Assembly: GCA_914767715.1 (NCBI GenBank)
Contig: OU612072.1
Coordinates: 24,616,001 to 24,680,000, forward strand
Direction: 5' to 3'
Length of the DNA: 64,000 nucleotides
Source: Membranipora membranacea
Taxonomy: Eukaryota > Bryozoa > Gymnolaemata > Cheilostomatida > Membraniporidae
Under the pieces are notes generated by a model, which was given only the letters and a program-made list of their open reading frames with translations, searched no databases and was not told the DNA's origin. This document shows positions 35,701 to 46,471 of this stretch, piece by piece (within the stretch, counting starts at the first letter, position 1; every line of letters starts with the position of its first letter). The translations under genes were made by a program, and so were the position numbers.

Positions 35701-38700
35701 ACTTTAAAAGACTATGTTGTATAATTGCACTGCACTGAGTTGACCATTCAAAAACCTAAGGATCTTAAAGAACAAGCATCAACATGGTCCGAATACCAAC
35801 ATAACAATACTGTAATGTGGCTGGTCGCTATTACACCTCAAGGTAGCATCTGCTATATATCTGAGTTGTATGCTGGATGAAGCACAGATAGATTTATTAC
35901 TAGAGACTACAATTTTTTTGACTATATTAATCCAAATGACCGAGTGATGACAGATAGAGGCTTTGCATTGTCACAGGAGCTACTTAGCAGGCATGCTGAG
36001 TTGATTATACCACCGGCAGGAAAAGGGACCACCCAGATAACTTCTAGACAAGTACAGGATACAAAGAGGGTGGCTAATGTAAGGATACACGTGGAGCGTC
36101 TCATTAGAAGCCTCGAAGTATTTTGTATTCTTTCTCAAACTTTAGACAACAAGACACTAAGGCGTGCTAATTACGTTTTATTTATATGTGCAGCACTCAC
36201 AAATTTACAGCCTCCAAGAGTCAATTGCTGGACTACAGGTGATGAATAGATAAATATCCTCAGCCAGCGGCAACATAGACTATGTTATAGCATTTGAGTT
36301 ACCTAATTATGCATCTTACACTATAGCTGGCCTGACTAACATTGATTATTATCAGCTTACCAGGGATTATTTATCAGTTTAACAGGGATTATTGTCAGTT
36401 TTTAACTGACCTGCCATAATTTGTGAATACATTGCTTAGTTATATCAGAGACTAAAGAGAATCCTAATCATAATCTTAATGAAAAGAAGCTGTAGCATTT
36501 ATAATTCACCACGCTAGAGTCTGAATTCAAAAGATGTAATGTTGACCACAATTCATATTTGAACTGCTTGTCTAAACAAAAACTCTTTAGAAGGACTGTG
36601 TAACTCTGAAAAGAGATGGCTGGTTTTCTATGTTGCTGAAAATGTTTGTGTGATTTCTATGATTCACCTGACCTGACTTCAAGCAAATAATATCAGCCCA
36701 GAAAGAAACTATGATATTAGTAAATATTACTGTAAATATTACATTCACCTGTGAAATTCATTATTATAGTCCAAAACCAAATATTATAAATACATTGATA
36801 CAACTGGGCCACAGCTGCTTATTCATATATTGATGTTTTAATACAGAGCCTAATTTTCAAACGACATGCCGTCGACAAGATTACATAAACAGGTATGACC
36901 TGCACTGAAAAGGTGCAGTTCTAACAGGACCTGTCATCCTAACTCTGTGGTTATATTCTGTAGAGCTTGTTTACGATTATTTCTCTGAATCACCACTATT
37001 AGTTTAGACATCGAAGGACAAATATTGGAGGACTACATTGCTGGCTAAATAGCCATATTACATTTATGAACTTAGATGGGATTACTGCATTTGTCCCTGC
37101 ACCTGCCCGTTGTAGGGATCTTTTTTCTTTAATTTACCCTCCTTTATATGTTTGTAGCTGGAAAGTTGTGTTGTTGGACATTTAATTTCAGCCAGCCTCT
37201 CAGGACAACAGTCACGAGTCACTATGCCATCAGGGCTGGCACCAAGGAACTGGTCAGCTCTATCAATAAACAGACCACATGACCTGATCGATGGGTTGAT
37301 GTGGCCCAACGCTTTCAGTCTGCTGACTAGTTATATGGATGCCACAGATTCCATAGCTGATCCCCGCTGTACATGAGCTATGTTGTCCAATGGGGTTTGA
37401 TACAACAATCTATTTACTAGGGCATTGCATGTTTCATCAGGTTTTTTTTTCATTGTCTCAACCCTATTATATACATCATAAAAATTAGATGCAGTGATAC
37501 GCCCTTTTCTGGCCTCAAACCATAGAGGGTTGCTGGTCTGGCCTATAGTTAGCCTCTCAATACTTTTGATGTCATCATCACTAAGCACCAGCTTCGCTAT
37601 TAGATCCATGGCGTTTAAACTGTCTCTTGCTTGCACATCAATCTTAGCTGATTCTGGTAGCTGTGGTGTCTCCGTCTCCATCTCATGATCCAGTAAAATC
37701 ACTTCAGGCTGAGATGCTGCTCCAACTGATTTATCAGACTGTATCATATTTGTATCAGTGCCGTTGTAGTATTGTAAACTGTCCCCCGCGCGAAAACAAC
37801 CCCGGGACACTTTACAATATTGTAAACTGTCCCGGGGACACTTTACAATAAAAACAGGCCTATTGTAAACTGTCCCCCCCTATTGTAAACTGTCCCCCCC
37901 TATTGTAAACCGTCCCCCCCTATTGTAAACTGTCCCCCCTATTTGTGACTGTCCATATCGAGAGCCCAAATGTTTATCACCATTCTAAATGGGTCAGATC
38001 ATCTAACTGGAGCATACCATGATGTTCTGGCTGCAACTATGATGGCCAAAGTTGTACCATGGGGATGGTGGTGGTATCTCATTGAATGAGTGTATAAAGC
38101 CTCTTTTTCATATGGTACTTTGGGGATCTATTTTTTGCAAACACTAGTTATTTGAAGCTCCTATGATTTAGAGATGTCTGGTTTGCGAAGAAAGGTGCAC
38201 TAAGCCAACAGTGGATAGATGTGTAGTTGCCACATCACAGAACACACATACTTTCATTGCAGGTTCATGAGCCGCGCGAAAACAACCACCCCATTCATTC
38301 ATCATAAAATCTACCTCCGTCAAGCATTTGCCTAGGAGTGATGGCAGTCAGTCACGAGTGTGAGCGGGAGAAATAATTACTTTTGAGCTTTTCATATTGT
38401 GAGGATGGGTATTGCACTGTAAAATATTGCTTAAGCCGCGCGAAAACAACCACCCCCCAAGCTGTCTTATAAAGATATCTGTTAAAAATTCTCAAACATA
38501 ATGAACCGTGATTTTGCATCAATAATGCGATTATCATAACGTGACTGTGTACCAAATTTCAGATTAGTAGGTCAGAACTTAATGACACAACGGATGATAT
38601 GTCGTTCTTTGCAAGTTCATGAGCCGCGCGAAAATAACCACCCCATTCAGTCATCTTGAAATCTACCTCAATCAAGCATTTGCCTGTGAGTGATGAAAGT

Positions 38701-41700
38701 CAGTCACATGTGAGACCTGGAGAAATAATGACTTTTGAGTTTTTCATATTGTGCCGCCTGGTATTGGACTGTAAAATATTGCTTAAGCCGCGCGAAAACA
38801 ACCACCCCCCAAAGTGTCTTATAAAGATTATCTGTCAAAAAGTCTCAATCATAATGAACCATGATTTGGCAGCCATAATTCGATTGTCATAAGGTGACTG
38901 TGTACCAAACTTCAGATTAGTAGGTCAGAAGTTAATGACACAACGGATGATATGTCGTTCTTTGCAAGTTCATGAGCCGCGCGAAAACAACCACCCCATT
39001 CATTCATCTTGAAATCTACCTCAATCAAGAATTTGCCTGTGAGTGATGACAGTCAGTCACAAGTGAGAGTGGGAGAAATAACCGCTTTCGAGCTTTTCAT
39101 ATTGTGCGGCCTGGTATTGCCCTGTAAAACATTGCTTAAGCCGCGCAAAAACAACCACCCCCCAAGCTGTCTTATAAAGATTATCTGTCAAAAAGTCTCA
39201 AACGAAATGAACCATGATTTTCTAGCAATAATGTGATTGTCATGAAGTGACTGTGTACCTAAGTTTGGATTAAAAGGTTAGAAATTAATGACACAACGGA
39301 TTATATGTCGTTCTTTGCAAGTTCATGAGCCGCGCGAAAACAACCACCCCATTCAGTCATCTTGAAATCTACCTCAATCAAGCATTTGCCTGTGAGTGAT
39401 GACAGTCAGTCACAAGTGAGACTGGGAGAAATGACCGCATTCTAGCTTTTCATATTGTGCGGCCTGATATTGCCCTGTAAAACATTGCTTAAGCCGCGCA
39501 AAAACAACCACCCCCCAAAGTGTCTTATAAAGATAATCTGTCAAAAAGTCTCAATCATAATTGACCATGATTTGGCAGCCATAATGTGATTGTCATAAGG
39601 TGACTGTGTACCAAATTTCAGATTAATAGGTCAGAACTTAATGACACAACGGATGATATGTCGTTCTTTGCAAGTTCATGAGCCGCGCAAAAACAACCAC
39701 CCCATTCATTCATCTTGAATTCTACCTCAATCAAGCATTTGCCTGTGAGTGATAAAAGTCAGTCACAAGTGAGACCTGGAGAAATAACGACTTTTGAGTT
39801 TTTCATATGTGCCGCCTGGTATTGGACAGTAAAATATTGCTTAAGCCGCGCGAAAACAACCACCCCCCAAGCTGTCTTATGAAGATTATCTGTCAAAAAG
39901 TCTCAAACGAAATGAACCATGATTTTCAAGCAATAATGTGATTGTCATGAAGTGACTGTGTACCTAATTTTGGATTAAAAGGTTAGAAATTAATGACACA
40001 ACGGATGATATGTCGTTCTTTGCAAGTTCATGAGCCGCGCGAAAACAACCATCCCATTCAGTCATCTTGAAATCTACCTCAATCAAGCATTTGCCAGTAA
40101 GTGATGAAAGTCAGTCACATGTGAGACCTGGAGAAATAACCACTTTTGAGGTTTTCATATTGTGCGGCCTGGTATTGGACTGTAAAACATTGCTTAAGCC
40201 GCGCGAAAACAACCACCCCCCAAGCTGGCACAATATGAAAAACTCAAAAGTCGTTATTTCTCCAGGTCTCACTTGTGACTGACTTTTATCACTCACAGGC
40301 AAATGCTTGATTGAAGTAGAATTCAAGATGAATGAATGGGGGGGTTGTTTTCGCGCGGCTCATGAACTTGCAAAGAACGACATATCATCCGTTGTGTCAT
40401 TAATTTCTAACCTTTTAATCCAAAATTAGGTACACAGTCACTTCATGACAATCACATTATTGCTAGAAAATCATGGTTCATTTCGTTTGAGACTTTTTGA
40501 CAGATAATCTTTATAAGACAGCTTGGGGGGGTGGTTGTTTTCGCGCGGCTTAAGCAGTATTTTACAGTTCAATACCAGGCGGCACAATATGAAAAACTCA
40601 AAAGTCGTTATTTCTCCAGGTCTCACTTGTGACTGACTTTTATCACTCACAGGCAAATGCTTGATTGAGGTAGAATTCAAGATGAATGAATGGGGTGGTT
40701 GTTTTCGCGCGGCTCATGAACTTGCAAAGAACGACATATCATCCGTTGTGTCATTAATTTCTAACCTTTTAATCCAAAATTAGGTACACAGTCACTTCAT
40801 GACAATCACATTATTGCTAGAAAATCATGGTTCATTTCGTTTGAGACTTTTTGACAGATAATCTTTATAAGACAGCTTGGGGGGTGGTTGTTTTCGCGCG
40901 GCTTAAGCAGTATTTTACAGTCCAATACCAGGCGGCACAATATGAAAAACTCAAAAGTTGTTATTTCTCCAGGTCCCACTTGTGACTGACTTTTATCACT
41001 CACAGGCAAATGCTTGATTGAGGTAGAATTCAAGATGAATGAATGGGGTGGTTGTTTTCGCGCGGCTCATGAACTTGCAAAGAACGCCATATCATCCGTT
41101 GTGTCATTAATTTCTAACCTTTTAATCCAAAATTAGGTACACAGTCACTTCATGACAATCACATTATTGCTAGAAAATCATGGTTCATTTCGTTTGAGAC
41201 TTTTTGACAGATAATCTTCATAAGACAGCTTGGGGGGTGGTTGTTTTCGCGCGGCTTAAGCAATATTTTACAGTCCAATACCAGGCGGCACATATGAAAA
41301 ACTCAAAAGTCGTTATTTCTCCAGGTCTCACTTGTGACTGACTTTTATCACTCACAGGCAAATGCTTGATTGAGGTAGAATTCAAGATGAATGAATGGGG
41401 TGGTTGTTTTTGCGCGGCTCATGAACTTGCAAAGAACGACATATCATCCGTTGTGTCATTAAGTTCTGACCTATTAATCTGAAATTTGGTACACAGTCAC
41501 CTTATGACAATCACATTATGGCTGCCAAATCATGGTCAATTATGATTGAGACTTTTTGACAGATTATCTTTATAAGACACTTTGGGGGGTGGTTGTTTTT
41601 GCGCGGCTTAAACAATGTTTTACACGGCAATATCAGGCCGCACAATATGAAAAGCTCGAAAGCGGTCATTTCTCCCAGTCTCACTTGTGACTGACTTTCA

Positions 41701-44700
41701 TCACTCACAGGCAAATGCTTGATTGAGGTAGATTTCAAGATGACTGAATGGGGTGGTTATTTTCGCGCGGCTCATGAACTTGCAAAGAACGACATATCAT
41801 CCGTTGTGTCATTAAGTTCTGACCTACTAATCTGAAATTTGGTACACAGTCACGTTATGATAATCGCATTATTGATGCAAAATCACGGTTCATTATGTTT
41901 GAGAATTTTTAACAGATATCTTTATAAGACAGCTTGGGGGTGGTTGTTTTCGCGCGGCTTAAGCAATATTTTACAGTGCAATACCCATCCTCACAATATG
42001 AAAAGCTCAAAAGTAATTATTTCTCCCGCTCACACTTGTGACTGACTGCCATCACTCCTAGGCAAATGCTTGACGGAGGTAGATTTTATGATGAATGAAT
42101 GGGGTGGTTGTTTTCGCGCGGCTCATGAACCTGCAATGAAAGTATGTGTGTTCTGTGATGTGGCAACTACACATCTATCCACTGTTGGCTTAGTGCACCT
42201 TTCTTCGCAAACCAGACATCTCTAAATCATAGGAGCTTCAAATAACTAGTGTTTGCAAAAAATAGATCCCCAAAGTACCATATGAAAAAGAGGCTTTATA
42301 CACTCATTCAATGAGATACCACCACCATCCCCATGGTACAACTTTGGCCATCATAGTTGCAGCCAGAACATCATGGTATGCTCCAGTTAGATGATCTGAC
42401 CCATTTAGAATGGTGATAAACAGCTGGGCTCTCGATATGGACAGTCACAAATAGGGGGGACAGTTTACAATAGGGGGGGACGGTTTACAATAGGGGGGGA
42501 CAGTTTACAATAGGGGGGGACAGTTTACAATAGGCCTGTTTTTATTGTAAAGTGTCCCCGGGACAGTTTACAATATTGTAAAGTGTCCCGGGGTTGTTTT
42601 CGCGCGGGGGACAGTTTACAATACTACACCGTCACTATGAATTGTTCCTTTGACGAAGAAAAAGGAATATAAATGGATATGTATATTTCATTGTGATTGG
42701 CATCATTAAACATGTCATCTTGCTTGCAATCTAACAAGCTTGTGATGGAAAATGGGTATCCGCGGATTGATTTACAAATTATTCGATTTTCTCGGTTGAG
42801 CAATGCAGTAATCTGTATCAATATCTAATTAAAAAACTATCTTTATTAACCTGGAAGAAATATAGATGCATCTGGCAAAACTTCTCGAATTCCTCCCAAG
42901 AATTTTTTGTAGTAGTCGGGATCCTTGTCATCGACTAGAGTCTCTCTCACTTTGCAGAGCTCCACCAGGTCATTGCGCACTTGCTCTGGCATATTAACTA
43001 TAAAAAAATGTATCAATGTGATTATTTATACACAGTTATGGACTTTTATCATGCATGGCTATAAAAAGCTTTTTTAATATTTTATGTCATACCGTGACAA
43101 CAATTTTTATGTAAGCTAAAATAATGTTAGTTCCGTTTTTACCCATAGCACCCTGTGATCCATTTTTATCATCACATGGTAACATTGGATCTGATAATAA
43201 ACTTAACTAAACTTAAATAAAAAAATACCACCGTCCACCACCACAATGACAGTAAATATATATATTATTTCTGTGCTGGTTTCCTCTTCATAAGAAATGA
43301 AGTGGAAAAACCTCATGTGTTATGAGCAAAAATTATGTTATCTTATGTAATCTGATTGACAATGCTCTTTGTTGCAAAAATATACGTTAAAGTTTTCTGG
43401 AAAATCAAGGGGTGAAATATTCCTAGCTACATTTACACACAAATATTCACGCACTTATAGCACTTAATCCTTAGAAAAAAGACAGCTATTCCTTTTGAGT
43501 GGTCTGGCTTGATAAATTTCATCTCCCTCAATCTCAGATTCAGCTCAACTTTTGAACCAGATGGCTCTTTCCAAACATTACTTGTGGATGTACAAGCAGT
43601 GTTGGATAGCTCGAGTTTATATGCATGCTCCACTTTGAACAGAAGAGCTGCAACATGGTTACAGGTCTGACTCAATCTGAAAAAGGAAAAGTTAACAATG
43701 ATGTAATAACATAATTTTGTGTTAAATGATCAAAGGCCAGCTATCCACTCTATATAGTTTTTTTTAGCATTTTAGCAAATTAAAATTGATATGGCTGACA
43801 GAAAATTACCTATCAAATAATAAACAATGTTTTGGAATATAAATTAAAAACAAAAGTACTGTCATCATAATAAAATAAACATTGTCTGCCAAATATAAAG
43901 TGTACAATAACATCAAAACAGTACATCGCTAAAAGACTCCTTCAATTCCTGTTTAACACAATTTAATAACAGCTTACCCAGCGACACAACTGCAGTAGGC
44001 AGATACGATATCTTCACTTTTCTTTTTTGTCTTAACCCACAGCTCATGGGGAATGTCATTGACTCTATTGCTTGGAGTGCACTTTGCTTTGAGATAGCAG
44101 TATTCGTTAGTTTTGCTGATAGGACAGTAAAACACTTCCTTCAACCAGCCACACTGAAAATAACTGAATGCTTTTCCAGTTTTGTAGGCAGTCATAGCTT
44201 CCCGATTCAGTCCAACGCTGCCGTGTTCCTTCATGAACAAATGTATAACTAAATAGGATACTGGTGGCCACAGTCTCAATCCATTCTTTTCATCAATCCA
44301 GTTTTTCAGTTTTACCGGGTCGGTTGAAGGCAGACCTTTGGTGTAAATACCTTTATAATCCTTCTTTCTTGACAGCTCCTTTTCACGTTCGCCCTCAATT
44401 TCAGGAATGCCATTAATTGCCAAGACCTAGGCCCTTGACAGAAGTTATTTCTTAGATACAGAAACTTTATATCCTCGCCTTCGGCAATAATCTTTCAAAC
44501 TGTCAACACTCCACATTTCTATTTCAGAATGCATTACTTTGTCTGCTGCATGTCCATGGATGATGATGCAATTACTATTTTAAAGCTTGCGTGAAATATT
44601 AAGTGGTATTTGCTCAAAATCTTGCTGTATATTGAATGCTATCATCTTAAAATGAATGTCTTATACTTATGAATGAATCAGCTGATCTTGTGGTTGGGGA

Positions 44701-45583
44701 CATCCCTCTTTTGTTTACTGTTTACAAACAGTTACTACATAGTGAATTGTGGTTGCATAATGAATGCTATAAATCATCCTTTGATGTATGCGGTAGTAGA
44801 GCTATTGACAGTGATCAGGGTGCACAATACACTGTTGCATTCAATAACTTTATCATGCATGCTCAGATTTATTTTTCCTGCAGATATGTAAATGTTCTAA
44901 TGGTGAGATATAACTTACTTGCAGGGCTGGACCCCTACCCTACCCCAATGAAGGTTGTTTCTGCAAATTTAGCACAGGCTACATGATAAGCCATGCCAAA
45001 TTTGTGTTCGCCAGGAGGAGATAACTCTTATTTAAGACAGGGCATAGAAAAATGTCAGATGTCGTGTATTATGATGCTGACACAGCTACTCTTCGCTGGG
45101 GATGCGGCCGATTTCTTCTGCCACTTATTCATTTCAATTAAACTGGATATTGGATGACCGAAAGTTCAGGGATTATTTTCTTAGATAATTATGTTTTTTT
45201 CATCTAAGATTTATTATCTCATATCTTTCTTTTTATAGTTGCAGTTGCCATGTTCATACGGAGGCCGGCTGTTGGACCAACAACAAGCAAGGTCAAAACT
45301 AGAAAAAGGAGACCTAGACCATCACCAAAACCAGGAAACAGGTAAGTGGTTTCAAAAAGACAGTACACATAACTCAATTGGTCACATGCTAGAGTGAAAT
45401 CTTCATAGCTTATTGTTTGGTCAAAATTCTCGCTCTGGCAATCACCATAGACTTAGATTCAGGCTATGATATTGAATTTATTGACTTTTATAAACCAGAG
45501 GCTAGGCTGTACATATTTAATTTCTCTTTAACTTGTCCCATTTTCACAGAACACAAGCGTCAAGAAGGAAAGGGAGAAAGTAG
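28692..45583 (+). CDS. Gene B: multi-Ig transmembrane receptor, eight exons, split by an 11.6 kb transposon
   Basis: Exons: 28692-28756 (signal peptide MFRTLLLLLLVMNALTSKSV), 29314-29664 (N-terminal Ig; LTISCHDTDIP ... YNISCQRG), 30019-30126 and 30574-30735 (one Ig domain over two exons; VKCSSSSAKSVYRYG then GFILICKDTEHSD), 32596-32865 (C2-type Ig; LTCNIRGNPRPVYQW ... IECFG), 32973-33116 (WQIQW then a helix around LLFVGFGLCLGIGITTICAL, then WKRN), 45239-45341 (basic tail FIRRPAVGPTTSKVK, PRPSPKPGN) and 45550-45583 (TQASRRKGRK, stop). The earlier introns are phase 1 and the last is phase 2, and all joins keep frame. Gene A shares the order, phases and tail motif (VRMAVGP), which is why the exons beyond the transposon are assigned here. 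It is a surface receptor with Pro-rich, basic SH3-ligand-like tail and no obvious tyrosine signalling motif. The ligand is unknown. Confidence 0.78.
30740..32590. other. Long fourth intron of gene B
   Basis: About 1.86 kb between Ig exons. Gene A has an additional two-exon Ig pair at the corresponding region, but no such pair could be read here. Confidence 0.4.
33404..33422. repeat. (TA)n microsatellite
   Basis: A run of about nine TA units sits about 30 bases before the left end of the large transposon. Confidence 0.8.
33451..33845 (+). repeat. Left terminal inverted repeat of the large transposon
   Basis: It matches 44658-45063 in inverse orientation with roughly one mismatch per ten to fifteen bases and a few small indels. 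Its outer end is GACATCTGACA. Confidence 0.85.
33925..36249 (+). pseudogene. THAP-domain DDE transposase (DDE_Tnp_4/IS5-like), broken
   Basis: The first exon at 33925-34026 starts MPAASCAAMGCTNHSRKL, the C-x4-C start of a THAP zinc finger. The remainder of the finger (HFKFP, W near 34410, VCSVHF near 34498-34515) is in the next exon from about 34361 to 34888. A linker follows (34907-35119), then a helix-turn-helix (LLLVLMRLRLGLLCKDLADR, to 35243) with an intron donor and FDISETSVAEIL after it near 35568. The DDE core is at 35816-36249: GSICYISELYAG, MTDRGFALSQELL, and IHVERLIRSLEVFCIL, where the glutamate-bearing HVER motif is typical of this family. In-frame stops (one after ELYAG near 35878) and unjoinable frames mean it makes no complete transposase. 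Confidence 0.75.
37859..37943 (+). repeat. Subterminal ~20 bp tandem repeat, left arm
   Basis: Four consecutive copies of CTATTGTAAACTGTCCCCC with one base change. The mirror array is at about 42450-42532. Confidence 0.85.
38269..40215 (+). repeat. Left-arm tandem array, six ~354 bp units
   Basis: Units start at about 38269, 38620, 38974, 39328, 39681 and 40034, spacing 351-354. Each holds two copies of GCCGCGCGAAAACAACCACC, in two different contexts (after CATGA and after GCTTAA), so the motif recurs about every 165-190 bases. Confidence 0.88.
40216..42122 (-). repeat. Right-arm tandem array, six ~354 bp units, inverted
   Basis: The GGTTGTTTTCGCGCGGC motif followed by TCATGAA occurs at about 40352, 40706, 41059, 41411, 41764 and 42117. 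The innermost three units are almost identical to one another, unlike the left arm, which suggests local amplification. Confidence 0.85.
44658..45063 (-). repeat. Right terminal inverted repeat of the large transposon
   Basis: Inverse partner of 33451-33845. The outermost bases are TGTCAGATGTC on the plus strand. Confidence 0.85.
45060..45238. other. Gene B intron remainder after the transposon
   Basis: Continues to the acceptor at 45237-45238. Nothing else is recognised. Confidence 0.5.
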
Positions 45584-45883
45584 TTTTTATACATGTGGAT
45601 TCGGTTGAAGCAAAGTGATGTGTTCGGAGCAACTATCTGAAAAAGATGACTCCAAGGACAATGAAGTCTGACAATCACCATATTTTAATTGCCTTTTTGA
45701 CTTTTTTCAACTGAAGCCTGTCTTGACATGCTTTTTTTTAGGGTAGAAATGAGAAAAAACTTTGTTGGCTCTTACCTTTAAGCTGTTGAGCATTGTTGAG
45801 GATTGTTGAGGGTTGTACCTTATATTATCAGGGATTAAATCTCAGTGGATGCCAATATTTCAATCCAATTTATCCTCTTTTTG

Positions 45884-45889
45884 AATAAA
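45884..45889 (+). terminator. Candidate polyadenylation signal of gene B
   Basis: AATAAA about 300 bases after the stop at 45583, followed by a T/GT-rich stretch (GTGTTCTCTCTG). Confidence 0.45.
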
Positions 45890-46471
45890 GTGTTCTCTCT
45901 GATTATAAGAGGGATGAACTATCATCTTGTTAGAACACTAGGGTCAGCAATCCTTGTTCAAACCACCAACAACAACAACAACTAATTTTGGTCTCAATTG
46001 TTGTGCTGGTTTGACCTTTTAGGCTTCTCTAAATGACGACGTATATTCTTCAGCTTGAGGGTAGAGAGAGCAAAACACCTGCACATAATTTTTAATTCAA
46101 GTAACTGTATTAAGAAACCCTTATGGTATGCATGGCAGATCCTCTTTAGAGCAATAGATTGTCAATCATGTGCAGTGCTAGATATATCAAACAAACTGAG
46201 GGCCAGTGTTGGCAAAGTTTATGGTAAGGTGTTTACGGGGAGGTGTAAGAATCAACAAAATGAACTCTGCATGTTTTCAGTTTTAGCAGTTTGTATTAGA
46301 AAGCGAAGATATAAGCAACAACAGCGTGTGGTTTTAAATACATGATTTTGTATTTGCAAATTTTACAATGCATTAATAGTGAAACCAAAAGTCAAATATC
46401 TAGTACACACATCAATGATCTGTAAAAGTACACAGGAGGACCATTATCGTTCTGCATATCGCGCAAACTGC

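Larger units (their letters stand above)
37765..42628. mobile_element. 4.86 kb fold-back (long inverted repeat) element nested in the nuclease gene
   Basis: The element starts TGTAGTATTGTAAACTG and ends with its exact inverse, CAGTTTACAATACTACA. It is flanked by CCGT at 37761-37764 and 42629-42632, a 4 bp target duplication. Each arm has a ~20 bp tandem repeat (TATTGTAAACTGTCCCCCC, four copies), ~330 bp of unique sequence, then six ~354 bp tandem units. No coding region is present. The two arms are near-identical over the outer ~900 bp. This architecture is that of FB/fold-back transposons. The superfamily providing its transposase is unknown; 4 bp duplications occur in several. Confidence 0.88.
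37082..44560 (-). pseudogene. SAP-SWIM-YqaJ nuclease gene of the transposon, interrupted and stopped
   Basis: Read on the minus strand: a SAP-like helix (WSVDSLKDYCRRRGYKVSVS, near 44510-44450) ends in two in-frame stops. Next is an N-terminal region at 44423-43974 ending YCSCVAG, then an exon at about 43680-43490 beginning LSQTCNHVAALLFKVE; together CxC and CxH make a SWIM zinc finger. A small exon lies at about 42990-42855 (PEQVRNDLVELCKVRET). The YqaJ domain runs from about 37700 to 37082 (FEARKGRITASNFYDV, QRGSAMES, FLGASPDGIV, LAEIKCPTT, GQVQGQMQ), with one in-frame stop near 37331. The motif set ARKGRITAS, GASPDGIV and EIKCP marks the lambda-exonuclease-like fold. A 4.86 kb fold-back element sits between the small exon and the YqaJ exon. 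Confidence 0.8.
33451..45063. mobile_element. ISL2EU-like DNA transposon (THAP/DDE transposase plus YqaJ nuclease), 11.6 kb with nested element
   Basis: Terminal inverted repeats of about 395 and 406 bp (33451-33845; 44658-45063) start with GACATCTGACA and share long blocks such as AAATAAGAGTTATCTCCTCC. Inside, the plus strand carries a THAP-domain/DDE transposase and the minus strand a SAP-SWIM-YqaJ exonuclease gene. As I recall it, this two-gene content is what Repbase uses to define the ISL2EU superfamily; the assignment is from domain content, not a search. Without the nested 4.86 kb fold-back element the transposon would be about 6.7 kb. Both genes hold stop codons, so this copy is not autonomous. 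No convincing target-site duplication was seen (flanks CT and GT). It sits in the intron before the tail exons of gene B. Confidence 0.82.

Noticed and set aside
37859-37943. Short regularly spaced repeats considered as a CRISPR array
   Set aside because: The units are contiguous with no unique spacers, and they are mirrored at the other end of the palindrome in a eukaryotic genome.
38352-42045. Series of similar 65-80 codon open frames (MKSTSIKHLPVSDESQS and relatives)
   Set aside because: They are the same repeat unit translated on alternating strands of the fold-back arms. They sit in tandem non-coding repeats, vary by frameshift between units, and lack any gene context.
33451-45063. Target-site duplication of the large transposon
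   Set aside because: The bases next to the two ends (CT on the left, GT on the right) do not match; a 2 bp duplication may have mutated, so none is claimed.
46055-46345. 96-codon plus-strand frame downstream of gene B
   Set aside because: No recognisable domain; it lies between the gene B polyadenylation signal and the convergent GTP cyclohydrolase gene, and probably occurs by chance.
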